A DNA stretch of 64,000 nucleotides. Origin: an uncultured Alphaproteobacteria bacterium (GTDB lineage: Bacteria > Pseudomonadota > Alphaproteobacteria > Rhizobiales > Beijerinckiaceae). Below, piece after piece: positions 56,082 through 64,000 of the stretch. The stretch is taken from the NCBI GenBank assembly GCA_937988775.1, contig CALKHP010000016.1, positions 1 through 64,000 on the forward strand, given 5' to 3'. The translations under genes were made by a program, and so were the position numbers. Below the pieces are notes generated by a model, which saw nothing but the letters and a program-made list of their open reading frames with translations, ran no database searches and was not told the origin of the DNA. Each line of letters begins with the position of its first letter. Positions within the stretch are counted from its first letter, which is position 1.

Positions 56082-56304
56082 GGCACCTCGCAAACCCGTC
56101 AACCTGTCTCTCGATGCGGCGCTTCTTGCCGAAGCGCGCAGCCAGAAGCTCAATCTTTCCGGCATTCTGGAGGAAAGCCTGCGCGTGCGCCTGCGCGCCG
56201 CGCGAGCCGAGGCGTGGCGGCGCGACAACGCCGCTGCCATCCGTGACGCGAATGAGGAACTGGCGGCGAACGGCCTGTGGTCGGATGGCCTCAGGCTGCT
56301 CTGA
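56074..56304 (+). CDS. ccdA: CcdA-type antitoxin
   Basis: 76 residues. N-terminal ribbon-helix-helix DNA-binding part (RKPVNLSLDAALLAEARSQK followed by LNLSGILEESL), then a charged helical tail ending EELAANGLWSDGLRLL, typical of the CcdA C-terminus that wraps the toxin. Start at ATG 56074 or 56080. Its stop overlaps the toxin start (TGATG), the usual coupling for this pair. As in other pairs, the unstable antitoxin neutralises the toxin and represses the operon. Confidence 0.88.
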   Translation: MRMAPRKPVNLSLDAALLAEARSQKLNLSGILEESLRVRLRAARAEAWRRDNAAAIRDANEELAANGLWSDGLRLL

Positions 56305-56600
56305 TGCGGCAATTCGATGTTCATGAACTGAGATCGGGCGCCGGCGGCCTCGTCCTGATCCTGCAAAACGACCTTACGGATATGCTGGATAGCTGCGTCG
56401 TGGCCCCCGTCATGGCCGGGCCGGGGATGCCGATCGCGAGACTTCGCCCGGCGATGACGTTTCAGGCGAGGGATGTTATCGTCGCGATCGATCGGATGGC
56501 GGCCATCGAACGACGTGCCATCGGCCGCTACGAGGGTACGCTTCGCGCCTTCGAGGCCGAATTCAAGGCCGCCATCGACCTGCTGTTTTTCGGATTCTAG
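56304..56600 (+). CDS. ccdB: CcdB-type toxin
   Basis: 98 residues. MRQFDVHELRSGAGGLVLIL, LQNDLTDMLDSCVVAPV and RDVIVAIDRMAAIERRAIG fit the CcdB family of gyrase-poisoning toxins; the C-terminal FEAEFKAAIDLLFFGF lies in the region where CcdB contacts GyrA, but usually ends ...GI. The central segment APVMAGPGMPIARLRPAM is encoded by DNA that includes 18 bases identical to the dispersed repeat at 55921-55938. Whether the protein is still toxic is unknown. Confidence 0.85.
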   Translation: MRQFDVHELRSGAGGLVLILQNDLTDMLDSCVVAPVMAGPGMPIARLRPAMTFQARDVIVAIDRMAAIERRAIGRYEGTLRAFEAEFKAAIDLLFFGF

Positions 56601-56602
56601 CC

Positions 56603-56794
56603 ATGGCCGAGATCGTCAATCTGCGAAAACTGCGCAAGGCAAAGACCCGCGCCGCCGACGAGAGCAAGGCGGCGGAGAACCGCGTGAAGTTTGGCCGCAC
56701 CCGCCAGGAGCGCGACAAGCAGGCGGCGGAACAGGCGCTTGACCTGCGCCGCCTCGAAGGCCATCGCCGCACGCCGGATTCCGACAAGGCATGA
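56603..56794 (+). CDS. DUF4169 family protein
   Basis: 63 residues, very basic: MAEIVNLRKLRKAKTRAADE, then NRVKFGRTRQERDKQAAE. This is the DUF4169 family, common in alphaproteobacteria, function unknown. It starts two bases after the ccdB stop and overlaps the following gene by four bases (ATGA). Confidence 0.88.
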   Translation: MAEIVNLRKLRKAKTRAADESKAAENRVKFGRTRQERDKQAAEQALDLRRLEGHRRTPDSDKA

Positions 56795-57021
56795 GCAGCG
56801 CCATCCTCAAGCGCTCGCTCGCCATTGCCGGCCACCACACCAGCATCTCGCTCGAGGCGCCGTTCTGGGACGGGCTGAGGCAGCTGGCGCGCGGCCGGGG
56901 CATCAGCCTCGCAGCGCTGGTCGCCGAGATCGATGCCGGGCGCCAGCACGGCAACCTGTCATCGGCCATCCGCCTGCATGTGCTCGACGCCGCCAAGGCG
57001 GGCCGCCTCACCGTGGATTGA
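56791..57021 (+). CDS. Ribbon-helix-helix domain protein
   Basis: 76 residues: SAILKRSLAIAGHHTSISLE, APFWDGLRQLARGRGISLAALVAEI, then NLSSAIRLHVLDAAKAG. It matches the RHH_4-type ribbon-helix-helix family that usually follows DUF4169. Predicted DNA-binding; target unknown. Its last 14 bases overlap the end of the convergent AsmA-like gene. Confidence 0.88.
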   Translation: MSSAILKRSLAIAGHHTSISLEAPFWDGLRQLARGRGISLAALVAEIDAGRQHGNLSSAIRLHVLDAAKAGRLTVD

Positions 57022-60000
57022 CGCCGCCGGGACTGAGATCGAGCGGCGGCGGCAAGCCGCGCGGGTTAGGATCACGCACGGGCGTACGCGGCGGCAGCGG
57101 CACCGCCGGCGCCGCCGCAGGGGCCGGCACAGGAGCGGGCGCGGGTGCAGGGGCCGGTGCGGGAACCGGCAACGTGGCCGGAGCCGGGCTGTCCACATGC
57201 GGCGCGGCACCCGTCGCCGCCGGCTGCTGCTTTTCCGCCTCGCGCTTGCGCTCCGCGGCTTGACGGCGCGCGGCATCCTCCGCCTTGCGCTTCGCTTCCT
57301 CGGCCTGCTGGCGCGCAGCCTCCTCCGCCTTCAGCCGGAGGGCCTCTGCGTCGGCCTTCTGGCGCGCCGCGGCCTGTTCGGCGGCTTCCTGGGCCTGCCG
57401 CTTCGCATCCTGCTCCGCCTTGCGTTTCGCGTCCTCGGCCCGCTGGCGCGCGGCATCCTCCGCCTTCTGGCGCGCCGCGGCTTGTTCGGCGGCCTGCCTG
57501 GCGGCGCGCTCGGCGGCTTCCTGCGCCTGCCGCTTCGCGTCCTGCTCCGCCTTGAGCCGCGCTTCCTCCGCTGCCTTGATACGCTCCTCCTGCTGGCGCT
57601 TTGCCTCCTCGACCTTGCGTTTCTCGGCTTCCAGCCGGGCGCGCTCCTCGTCGGAGGCCCGCTGGCGCCGCACGAAAAATGCGCGTTCGCGGGCATCTTG
57701 CTCGAAAATCTGGATGCGCTCGAGGTCGCGCGCGATGGCGATCGCGGCAAGCCCGTTGGTCAGGACGGTGGTGTCGACCGCCCGCGCCGGCGCGAGCAGC
57801 GGCCCGGTCCAGGACACCGTGGCCGAGGGCGGCCGGCCGGCCCAGCCCTCGGGCTGGGTGGCGAGGCGATACTCGGCGCGCGCATCGAGGCGCAGCTTGG
57901 CGATATCGGCGGCGAGCGTCAGTTCCACCTCGCCCTTCTCGCCCGGCATCGTCACCGGCGACAGGCGCAGCACGCCTTGCGCCAGCGTGGCGCCGACCTC
58001 GCCCGAGGGCAGCGCCATGGCGCCGCGCTGCGCCTCCTGCGCGAAGCGGGCGTTGATGGCTTCCGGCTCCGGCTGGCCGTCGGCACCGGCAAACGCGGCC
58101 AGCGTGCGGCGCAACGCCTCCGGGTCGAGATCGGCCACGGCGATGCCGGTGTGGCGGAAGGTGCCGCTGCCGGCCAGCGAGGCGACGAGATCGGCGAGGC
58201 TGGTGCCGACGCCGGAGGCCGAGAACTTGCCGGCCAGCTGCCCGCTCAACGCACCGCGACCACCGCCGAACGGCAATTTCAGCCCGTCCGAGCCGAGGTG
58301 GAGATCGGCGCTGACCTTGTTGTCGCTGCGCCGCAGGCCGAGATCGCCCTTGATCCAGCCGGAGCCGCTCAGCGCCTGCAGGTTCTCGAAACCGACGAAG
58401 CCGTTCTCGAAGCGATAGACGAAACCGGCCTTGTCGAGCGCCGTGTCGTCGCTCAGCCACAGTTTCGGCGTCTCGATCCAGACATCCCCGAAAAATGGCG
58501 GCGTTTGCGGCACGCCGAAGCCGCGCTTGTCCCAGCCGCCCTTCTGGAAGAGCGCATAATCCGGCCCGAGCACGATCGCCGCCAGCAGCCGGGCATCGAC
58601 GCTGCCGAGCGACAATTCGCCCTTGATGCGCTCGTCACGGAGGAAATCGATGGCGAGTTCCCCACGCAGCGCATCCTTGCCGAGATGGCCGTCAAGCCCG
58701 CCAAGCGTCAGCTTGCCGCCGGAAAACAGCGCCCTGCCCTTCACGCTTGCGGCGAACCCTTCCGGCACCGGCGGGTAGGCGATGGCCATGGCGCGCGTCG
58801 CCACGGCGAGATTGGCGGTCTCGAGGCTGAACGTGCCCTCGAACGGCTTGAACAGGTCGGTCGGCGTCATTCTGCCCTCGAGGGAGAGCTTGAGGCCGGC
58901 GAGCAACCCGGTCGCCTTGACGCTGAGTGCCTTGCGCAACTCGCCCTGCACGGCAAGGTGCAGGCGGCCGGGCCCGGCATCGATGCGCAACGTCTCCGGG
59001 CCGAGCTGCGCCAGCAATTCGGCGCTGTTGGGCGAGTTGAGCGACAGGTCGGCGACGATGCCGGATTCCGGCAAGCCCCAGTCGCTGCCTTGCGGCGTCG
59101 ACCAGCGCATGCTGCCTTGTAGCTTGGTCTGGCCGGTAGCGCCCTCGATCTGCAGCGCGTTCATGAACGTGCCGTTGTCGAGCCGGCTATCGCCGCGCAC
59201 CACCGCCTTGACCGCGTTGAGCGCCGGCGCGCGGTGCTGGATCGCCGCCGCCACGGCCGGATAGCCGAGCCGCGCGAACACATCGGCGACGCCGTCGAGG
59301 TTGCGGGCATCGATCTCGGCATAGAGCCCGCCGCCGACCTGGCCGAGCGAACTGCGCCCCTTGATCGCAAGGCCGGCAAGATCGGCGATGTCGACATTGT
59401 CGAGCACCAGCCCGGCCGGGCTGCGCGTGGCATGCAGCTTGACCCTGCCGGCCGAGAGCGCGCCGACGCGGATATTCGACAGGTCGAGATCGAGGTCGAG
59501 GTCGTCGCGGGTGCCGCCGGGCAGCAGGATGCGGCCCATCTCCAGCGGCAAGCCGCTGCCGCTGAGCTTCGCCTTGATCGCCGGCACGCCGGAAAAGCCG
59601 ATCGCCCTGCGCTCGAAATGGCCGCTGATCCGGCCGTCGTCGATGCGCAACTCCGAGGCATCGAGCGCCAGCCGCTCCGGCGAGACATCGACGGCAAGTT
59701 CGCCCGCCACCTTGCGGATCGGAATATCCTGCACCCCGGAATACCAGCGGATCAGGCGGCGTGCATCGCGCGCCTCGAGCCCGACCTTGCCGACGAAGCG
59801 GGCGCCGCCGCGATCCTCCAGCACGCCGGATGCGGTGATGGCCGTATCGCCCGGCGCCTCCCCGGAAAGCTGCGCCAGCGCGATGACGCCGTTCTGCAAG
59901 GTGCCGTTGGCCGAAACCCCGATCATCCGGTCGCCGCCGAGCAGCACGGTGCCGGCGCTGAGATCGAAGCGCAGGCGGCCGGGGCCGGCGACGCCGGGCA

Positions 60001-61036
60001 GCTTCAGCCCCTTGGCAAGGCTCGCCGCGAAGGCGAGCGCCTCGCTCGGGCGGTGCTCCGTCGGCTGCTTGCTGTCATTGGAGAGCAGCCGGTCGAGATC
60101 GATCTGCTTGGTCGACAGGATGATGTTGGTGTCCTGCCCGGCGCCGAAATGCTTCTCGGCGAGGCCGGAGAACTTGACCGCATCGCTATCGTTGCCAAGC
60201 GTCAGTTCGAGATTGTCGATCTGGATCGCGCTGGCGGTCGCGGTCGCCGGCCCCTGCAAGTGCCACAGCACCTGCGCGAAGCCATTGTCGCGCGGCAGGG
60301 CGAAATTGCCGCTCGCACCGAACTGGCCCTCGTAGATCCTGCCCTTGTCGGCGGCGGTCGGGAACGGCGTCACCTGCCCGTCGAGATCGTAGCGTATCGC
60401 ATGCGCGCCATCCTCGATCAGCGCCTTCATGCGCAGCTTGCCGCCCTCGAACTTGCCGCTGGCAAAGCTGAAATTACGGCGCCCTTCGGCGGTCAGGAAG
60501 CGCGAACGGCCCCGGAAGGGGCCGGCGAGCGAGGCGGCTTCGGCATCGACATACAGGTCCGTCAGGTCGAGCGAGGACTGGCCGGGCCGGATCACCGTCA
60601 CGCTGCCCTGCGCGATGCCAATCCGGTCGATCGAGACATCCTCGGGCGCGATCCGCGAGCGGATCTGCGGCAAGCCGGCAATCGAACCATCGGGCCGCGT
60701 CACGATGGTGATCGCCGGCTTCTCGACCGCCATCGCCGTGATCTCGATCTTGCCGCGCAGCAGCGCCGTCAGCGACAGGGCGCCGTCGAGGGACGCCATG
60801 CTGGCATGGCTCGTCTCGGGCCGCCCGATGGCGACGTCGCGCAGCGACAGGCTCGGCGTCGGCAGCAACGTCACCTTGATCGGGCCGGAACTGGTGACCG
60901 GCACGCCGAGCGTATGCGACAGCCGCTTCTCGATCTGCCCGCGATGGCTGTCCCAATCGACGACATGCGGCCCGACCAGCGCTGCGCTCAGCAGCGCGAT
61001 CACCACGATCGCAAGTCCCGTCAAGATGTCGCGCAA
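57008..61036 (-). CDS. AsmA-family protein with TolA-like C-terminal tail
   Basis: 1342 residues. Membrane anchor at about 7-27, then the AsmA N-terminal domain (VVDWDSHRGQIEKRLSHTLG, PTPSLSLRDVAIGRP) and a long beta-rich bridge-like region to about residue 1040, ending in an AsmA-type C-terminal domain. Residues about 1085-1280 form an Ala/Glu/Lys/Arg/Gln coiled coil with repeating AKRKAEQDAKRQAQEAAE-like units, and the last ~60 residues are a Pro/Ala-rich tail. AsmA-like proteins bridge the envelope and are implicated in phospholipid transport to the outer membrane. The coiled-coil/Pro tail is unusual for the family. Confidence 0.85.
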   Translation of the reverse strand: MRDILTGLAIVVIALLSAALVGPHVVDWDSHRGQIEKRLSHTLGVPVTSSGPIKVTLLPTPSLSLRDVAIGRPETSHASMASLDGALSLTALLRGKIEITAMAVEKPAITIVTRPDGSIAGLPQIRSRIAPEDVSIDRIGIAQGSVTVIRPGQSSLDLTDLYVDAEAASLAGPFRGRSRFLTAEGRRNFSFASGKFEGGKLRMKALIEDGAHAIRYDLDGQVTPFPTAADKGRIYEGQFGASGNFALPRDNGFAQVLWHLQGPATATASAIQIDNLELTLGNDSDAVKFSGLAEKHFGAGQDTNIILSTKQIDLDRLLSNDSKQPTEHRPSEALAFAASLAKGLKLPGVAGPGRLRFDLSAGTVLLGGDRMIGVSANGTLQNGVIALAQLSGEAPGDTAITASGVLEDRGGARFVGKVGLEARDARRLIRWYSGVQDIPIRKVAGELAVDVSPERLALDASELRIDDGRISGHFERRAIGFSGVPAIKAKLSGSGLPLEMGRILLPGGTRDDLDLDLDLSNIRVGALSAGRVKLHATRSPAGLVLDNVDIADLAGLAIKGRSSLGQVGGGLYAEIDARNLDGVADVFARLGYPAVAAAIQHRAPALNAVKAVVRGDSRLDNGTFMNALQIEGATGQTKLQGSMRWSTPQGSDWGLPESGIVADLSLNSPNSAELLAQLGPETLRIDAGPGRLHLAVQGELRKALSVKATGLLAGLKLSLEGRMTPTDLFKPFEGTFSLETANLAVATRAMAIAYPPVPEGFAASVKGRALFSGGKLTLGGLDGHLGKDALRGELAIDFLRDERIKGELSLGSVDARLLAAIVLGPDYALFQKGGWDKRGFGVPQTPPFFGDVWIETPKLWLSDDTALDKAGFVYRFENGFVGFENLQALSGSGWIKGDLGLRRSDNKVSADLHLGSDGLKLPFGGGRGALSGQLAGKFSASGVGTSLADLVASLAGSGTFRHTGIAVADLDPEALRRTLAAFAGADGQPEPEAINARFAQEAQRGAMALPSGEVGATLAQGVLRLSPVTMPGEKGEVELTLAADIAKLRLDARAEYRLATQPEGWAGRPPSATVSWTGPLLAPARAVDTTVLTNGLAAIAIARDLERIQIFEQDARERAFFVRRQRASDEERARLEAEKRKVEEAKRQQEERIKAAEEARLKAEQDAKRQAQEAAERAARQAAEQAAARQKAEDAARQRAEDAKRKAEQDAKRQAQEAAEQAAARQKADAEALRLKAEEAARQQAEEAKRKAEDAARRQAAERKREAEKQQPAATGAAPHVDSPAPATLPVPAPAPAPAPAPVPAPAAAPAVPLPPRTPVRDPNPRGLPPPLDLSPGGVNPR

Positions 61037-61200
61037 TCTGTCACCGGTTGCGCCGGCGCCGTTCCGAAACGGGCTGCCGGACTGCTTTTGAGGTCACCTT
61101 CGGTTCTAGGCGATGATTCTGCAAATAGCGAAGCGGTTTTCGGGAAACATCATGGCCAACAGAAAGATACGGCGCGAGCCTGATTCAACACATACGGCCT

Positions 61201-61302
61201 GGAGCAAGTTCGTCTGCCGCGAACCTGCTCCTCGTTAAAACTATCGAGCAAATTCATCGCGCTATATGGAGTCGAACGACTCGATATCGCGCGATCTTGC
61301 TC
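61201..61302. repeat. Double hairpin in the AsmA-FAD oxidase intergenic region
   Basis: The first hairpin, 61201-61232, has ggagca/tgctcc ends. The second, 61246-61302, has outer arms gagcaa/ttgctc and a long inner stem tcgcgctatatggagtcg / cgactcgatatcgcgcga with a two-base loop (one mismatch region). Divergent flanking promoters must lie around it. Nothing else is seen in 61037-61323. Confidence 0.7.
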
Positions 61303-61323
61303 CGGGGTTGAAAATCCGCCGGG

Positions 61324-62745
61324 TCATGCGACAGGCTTGAGCACCTTGCCGGGGTTCATGATGTTGTCGGGGTCGATCGCCTGCTTGATGGCGCGCATGA
61401 CGTTGAGCGTGCCGGCGCCCAGTTCCGCCTCGAGATATTTCATCTTGCCCTGGCCGACGCCGTGCTCGCCGGTGCAGGTGCCGTCCATGCGGATGGCGCG
61501 CGCCGCGAGCCGCTCCAGGAAACGCTCGGCGCTGGCGATCTCGGCCGGATCATCCATCATGATCATCAGGCCGCAATGGAAATTTCCGTCGCCGACATGG
61601 CCGACGATCGCCCCGACGATGCCGCTGTCGCGAATGTCGTCATTCGTCTCGGCGATGCAATCGGCCAGCCGCGAGATCGGCACGCAGACATCGGTCGAGA
61701 TGCTTTTCGCGCCGGGCCTGAGGCCGAGCGTCGCCCAGTAGACGTCGTGGCGCGCCTGCCACAGGCGGTTGCGGTCCTCGGCCTTCTCGGCCCACTGGAA
61801 CTCGCTGGCACCGAATTCATGCGCGATATCACTGAAGCGCTCGACCTGCTCCTTGACGCCCTGCTCGGTGCCGTGGAACTCGACGAGCAGCAGCGGTTGC
61901 TCGGGCATGTCGAGCTTGGAATAGGCGTTGCACGCCTTGACCTGCAACGCGTCGAGCAACTCGATGCGCGCGATCGGCAGGCCGGTCTGGATCGTCATGA
62001 TCGTCGTGTCGCAGGCATCCTTGACGCTCGGGAACGAGCATGTCGCCGCCATGATCTTTTCGGGGATGCCGTGCAGCCTCAGCGTGATCTCGGTGACGAC
62101 GGCGAGCGTGCCTTCCGAGCCGACGAGCAGGCGCGTGATGTCGTAGCCGGCGCTCGACTTCTTGGCGCGCCTGGCGGTGGTGATGATCTCGCCGCTCGGC
62201 AGCACCGCCTTGAGCTGGATGACGTTGTCCTTCATCGTGCCGTAGCGGACCGCATTGGTGCCGGAGGCGCGCGTCGCGGTCATCCCGCCGATCGAGGCAT
62301 CGGCGCCGGGATCGATCGGGAAGAACAGGCCCTTGTCGCGCAGGTGCTCGTTGAGTTCCTTGCGGGTCACGCCGGCCTCGACCACCACATCGAGATCCTC
62401 CTCATGCACGGCGACGATGCGCTTCATCAGCGTCAGGTCGATGCACACGCCGCCATTGGGCGCGTTGACATGGCCTTCGAGCGAGGTGCCGGTGCCATAG
62501 GGAATGACCGGAAAGCGCGCCGCCGCGCACAGCTTGATGATCTCGCTCACCTCTTCGGTCGTCTGCGGATAGACGACGATATCGGGCGCCTGCACCGGCA
62601 GCCAGCTCAGCGTGTGGCCGTGCTGCTCGCGCACGCTGTTCGAGGTGACGCAGCGATTGCCGAATCGCTGCTGCAAGGCGCTCGCCATGGCGGCGACGGC
62701 GGCGGCATCTGGGCGAACGGGCGGAACGGAAGCTTTGATGTTCAT
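61324..62745 (-). CDS. FAD-linked oxidase, D-lactate dehydrogenase/glycolate oxidase type
   Basis: 473 residues. The PCMH-type FAD-binding domain (about 45-225) shows PYGTGTSLEGHVNAPNGG and DPGADASIGGM; the C-terminal FAD-oxidase domain ends with GTCTGEHGVGQGKMKYL, the family signature (metal-binding His). Members oxidise D-lactate, glycolate or D-2-hydroxyglutarate and feed electrons to the quinone pool or cytochrome c. The ATG at 62745 is preferred over an upstream start lying in GC-rich non-conserved sequence. Confidence 0.92.
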   Translation of the reverse strand: MNIKASVPPVRPDAAAVAAMASALQQRFGNRCVTSNSVREQHGHTLSWLPVQAPDIVVYPQTTEEVSEIIKLCAAARFPVIPYGTGTSLEGHVNAPNGGVCIDLTLMKRIVAVHEEDLDVVVEAGVTRKELNEHLRDKGLFFPIDPGADASIGGMTATRASGTNAVRYGTMKDNVIQLKAVLPSGEIITTARRAKKSSAGYDITRLLVGSEGTLAVVTEITLRLHGIPEKIMAATCSFPSVKDACDTTIMTIQTGLPIARIELLDALQVKACNAYSKLDMPEQPLLLVEFHGTEQGVKEQVERFSDIAHEFGASEFQWAEKAEDRNRLWQARHDVYWATLGLRPGAKSISTDVCVPISRLADCIAETNDDIRDSGIVGAIVGHVGDGNFHCGLMIMMDDPAEIASAERFLERLAARAIRMDGTCTGEHGVGQGKMKYLEAELGAGTLNVMRAIKQAIDPDNIMNPGKVLKPVA

Positions 62746-62909
62746 GATGTTTCCACTGACTGGCTCGGGCCGGTTATAGCAGCAGGGTCCGCGCCTGTCG
62801 CGGGGCGCGGGCAGCAAAACACCGGCGAGACTTGTCAGGCGCGCGCCATCTCCCTAACCCTGCTGGCCGAGCATTGCATGCCCCATCCTGCCGAGGAACC
62901 TCACCGAAA

Positions 62910-63416
62910 ATGCCCCCGACCTTCTCCAAACCGATCCCCGTGCCGTTCGTCTCGAAACCGATGCATGTCGAACCTGGCTGGATCGACCTGAACGGCCACA
63001 TGAACCTTGCCTATTACCAGGTGCTGTTCGACCGCAATTTCGACGACGTGCTGGCCTTCGCCGGCTTCGGCCCCGATTATCTCGCTGCAAGCAACCACTC
63101 GATCTTCGCCGGCGAGGTGCATATCTGCTACCGGCGCGAGGTCAGGCTCGAGGACCCGGTCGTGGTCAGTTGGCACCTGCTCGGCCTCGATGCCAAGCGC
63201 CTGCATTTCTGTTCGGAAATGCATCACGCCACCGAGGGCTGGCTGGCGGCGACGAGCGAGAACCTGTCGCTGCATGTCGATATGGCGGCCCGGCGCGTCG
63301 CGCCCTTCCTGCCGGGATCGGATGCCGTGCTCCGGCGCATCGCCGAAGCCCACGCCACACTGCCACGGCCGAAATTCGTCGGCCGCCACGTCGCCATGCC
63401 GGCGCGGCCGGCGTGA
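62910..63416 (+). CDS. Acyl-CoA thioesterase-like hot-dog protein
   Basis: 168 residues. The segment MHVEPGWIDLNGHMNLAYYQ with VLFDRNFDDVL is the 4HBT/FadM-type hot-dog motif (Asp and His in DLNGHMN); further landmarks are FAGEVHICYRREVRLEDPVV. It resembles thioesterases of the betainyl-CoA/carnitine-associated group. Predicted cytoplasmic; substrate unknown. Start at ATG 62910 with GAGGAA upstream. Divergent from the FAD oxidase gene. Confidence 0.87.
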   Translation: MPPTFSKPIPVPFVSKPMHVEPGWIDLNGHMNLAYYQVLFDRNFDDVLAFAGFGPDYLAASNHSIFAGEVHICYRREVRLEDPVVVSWHLLGLDAKRLHFCSEMHHATEGWLAATSENLSLHVDMAARRVAPFLPGSDAVLRRIAEAHATLPRPKFVGRHVAMPARPA

Positions 63417-63430
63417 GCGCCCGTTTTCCA

Positions 63431-63518
63431 TGTCATTCCCGCGCAGGCGGGAATCCAGAGGCCAAGGACGCAACGACTGCTGGATTCACGATCGCGCTGA
63501 TGCGCGTCGGGAATGACA
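63431..63518. repeat. Palindromic dispersed repeat, TGTCATTCCCG family, copy 2
   Basis: 88 bases, same length and inverted ends as 32001-32088 (tgtcattcccgcgcaggcgg ... gcgtcgggaatgaca), with differences mainly in the centre. Confidence 0.85.
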
Positions 63519-63528
63519 CTGAAAGCTA

Positions 63529-63647
63529 CGCGCCTTCCGAAACGGGATCGGCCGATCAACTCCGCCGATGACGGCTGAAAGGTTTGCGCTGCCCTTTCCA
63601 CCGTCATGGGCCGGCTTGACCGGCCCATCCCGATCGGAAAGACGCGC
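63529..63647. repeat. Palindromic dispersed repeat, GTCATGGCCGGG family, copy C
   Basis: Left arm gcgcgccttccgaaacgggatc-type sequence (63530 on) and right arm ccgtcatgggccggcttgac ending tcggaaagacgcg. It lies 10 bases after a copy of the other repeat family, so the 338-base gap between the thioesterase and the helicase gene is mostly repeats. Confidence 0.75.
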
Positions 63648-63754
63648 CGGCCTCCATGGGCGCTGGCGCATGAACGCGCCTCTTTTCGCGCATCGCCTGA
63701 TTCGGACCTATATAAGGGGCGAAACCGGATTCGGATTTTTGAAACAGGACAACC

Positions 63755-64000
63755 GTGTCGGACCCTTTTGCCATCGATGACGTGCCGGCTCCGCGTGCCG
63801 GCGGCCTTGCCGCCCGCGCCACGGCCGGCGCGCAGCCGGCGCGCTACCTCGCCGGGCTGAACCCCGAGCAAAGGCTAGCGGTCGAAACGCTCGACGGCCC
63901 GGTGCTGGTGCTGGCCGGCGCCGGCACCGGCAAGACGCGCGTGCTCACCACCCGCATCGCCCATATCATCGCCACCGGCCGGGCCTATCCGAGCCAGATC
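63755..64000 (+). CDS. uvrD: UvrD/PcrA-type DNA helicase, 5' part (runs off the window)
   Basis: 82 codons visible from GTG 63755 (AGGACA upstream). After a low-complexity N-terminus it reads [20 protein letters not shown], then the Walker A motif [19 protein letters not shown], the start of superfamily 1 helicases of the UvrD/PcrA/Rep group. The Q-motif NPEQ is present. The gene continues beyond base 64000. UvrD acts in nucleotide excision and mismatch repair. Confidence 0.92.
   Translation, partial: MSDPFAIDDVPAPRAGGLAARATAGAQPARYLAGLNPEQRLAVETLDGPVLVLAGAGTGKTRVLTTRIAHIIATGRAYPSQI

Noticed and set aside
56933..61183. Long plus-strand frames across the AsmA-like gene
   Set aside because: Low-complexity Arg-rich translations with no motif; the minus strand encodes one continuous AsmA-type protein.

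Overview
The window is GC-rich DNA from an alphaproteobacterium, probably of the Hyphomicrobiales type. The best evidence is a two-piece (circularly permuted) tmRNA gene next to an alpha-type sspB, an alphaproteobacterial hflK-hflC-DUF2065-degP operon, and many TTG/GTG starts. The species cannot be named from the sequence. No replication, conjugation or phage module is visible, so this looks like chromosome.

Left part (1-16.4 kb) is accessory. It holds a damaged IS3-family insertion sequence (236-1472) and remnants of an IS3-type orfA (about 11.5 kb) and an IS481-type transposase (about 13.9 kb), next to a truncated isochorismatase-like gene. Between them is a leftward catabolic locus: a branched-chain-type ABC uptake system (Tat-exported binding protein, LivH permease, and a LivM-LivG-LivF triple fusion), two MmgE/PrpD proteins, an IclR regulator and a four-domain rhodanese. 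A LysR regulator/epoxide-hydrolase-like pair, a patatin lipoprotein and an L,D-transpeptidase-like lipoprotein lacking its usual histidine follow.

Middle part (16.6-27.7 kb) carries a compact cbb3-type oxidase locus with a fused dihaem CcoO-type subunit and two small membrane proteins, a second L,D-transpeptidase with intact motifs, an OmpR-family two-component pair, an exported thioredoxin-like protein, a TRIC channel, CorA, and a two-gene THI5/NMT1-type ABC transporter without an ATPase. Two perfect CTTAAG-N5-CTTAAG elements lie upstream of the L,D-transpeptidase and between the response regulator and the thioredoxin gene, suggesting one regulon.

From 27.9 to 45.1 kb is a branched-chain amino-acid biosynthesis neighbourhood: ilvD, leuA, ilvC, ilvH and ilvI, interspersed with housekeeping and transport genes. 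Both leuA and ilvIH are preceded by short leader peptides (Leu-rich, and one containing Ile-Leu-Ile-Val) and hairpins, i.e. classical attenuation. A sulfonate/nitrate-type ABC operon with two tandem binding proteins and a TauE/SafE exporter lies between them.

Right part (45-64 kb) is core: miaA, serB, degP, hflC, hflK, folA, thyA, ssrA, sspB, fumC, a ccdAB-like toxin-antitoxin pair, small DUF genes, a 1342-residue AsmA-like protein with a TolA-like tail, a D-lactate/glycolate-type FAD oxidase, a thioesterase and the start of a UvrD-type helicase. Several families of palindromic dispersed repeats occupy the intergenic spaces, and in a few places they have entered reading frames. Most genes are ordinary; the notable items are regulatory (attenuators, CTTAAG boxes), architectural (fusions) and repeat-related.
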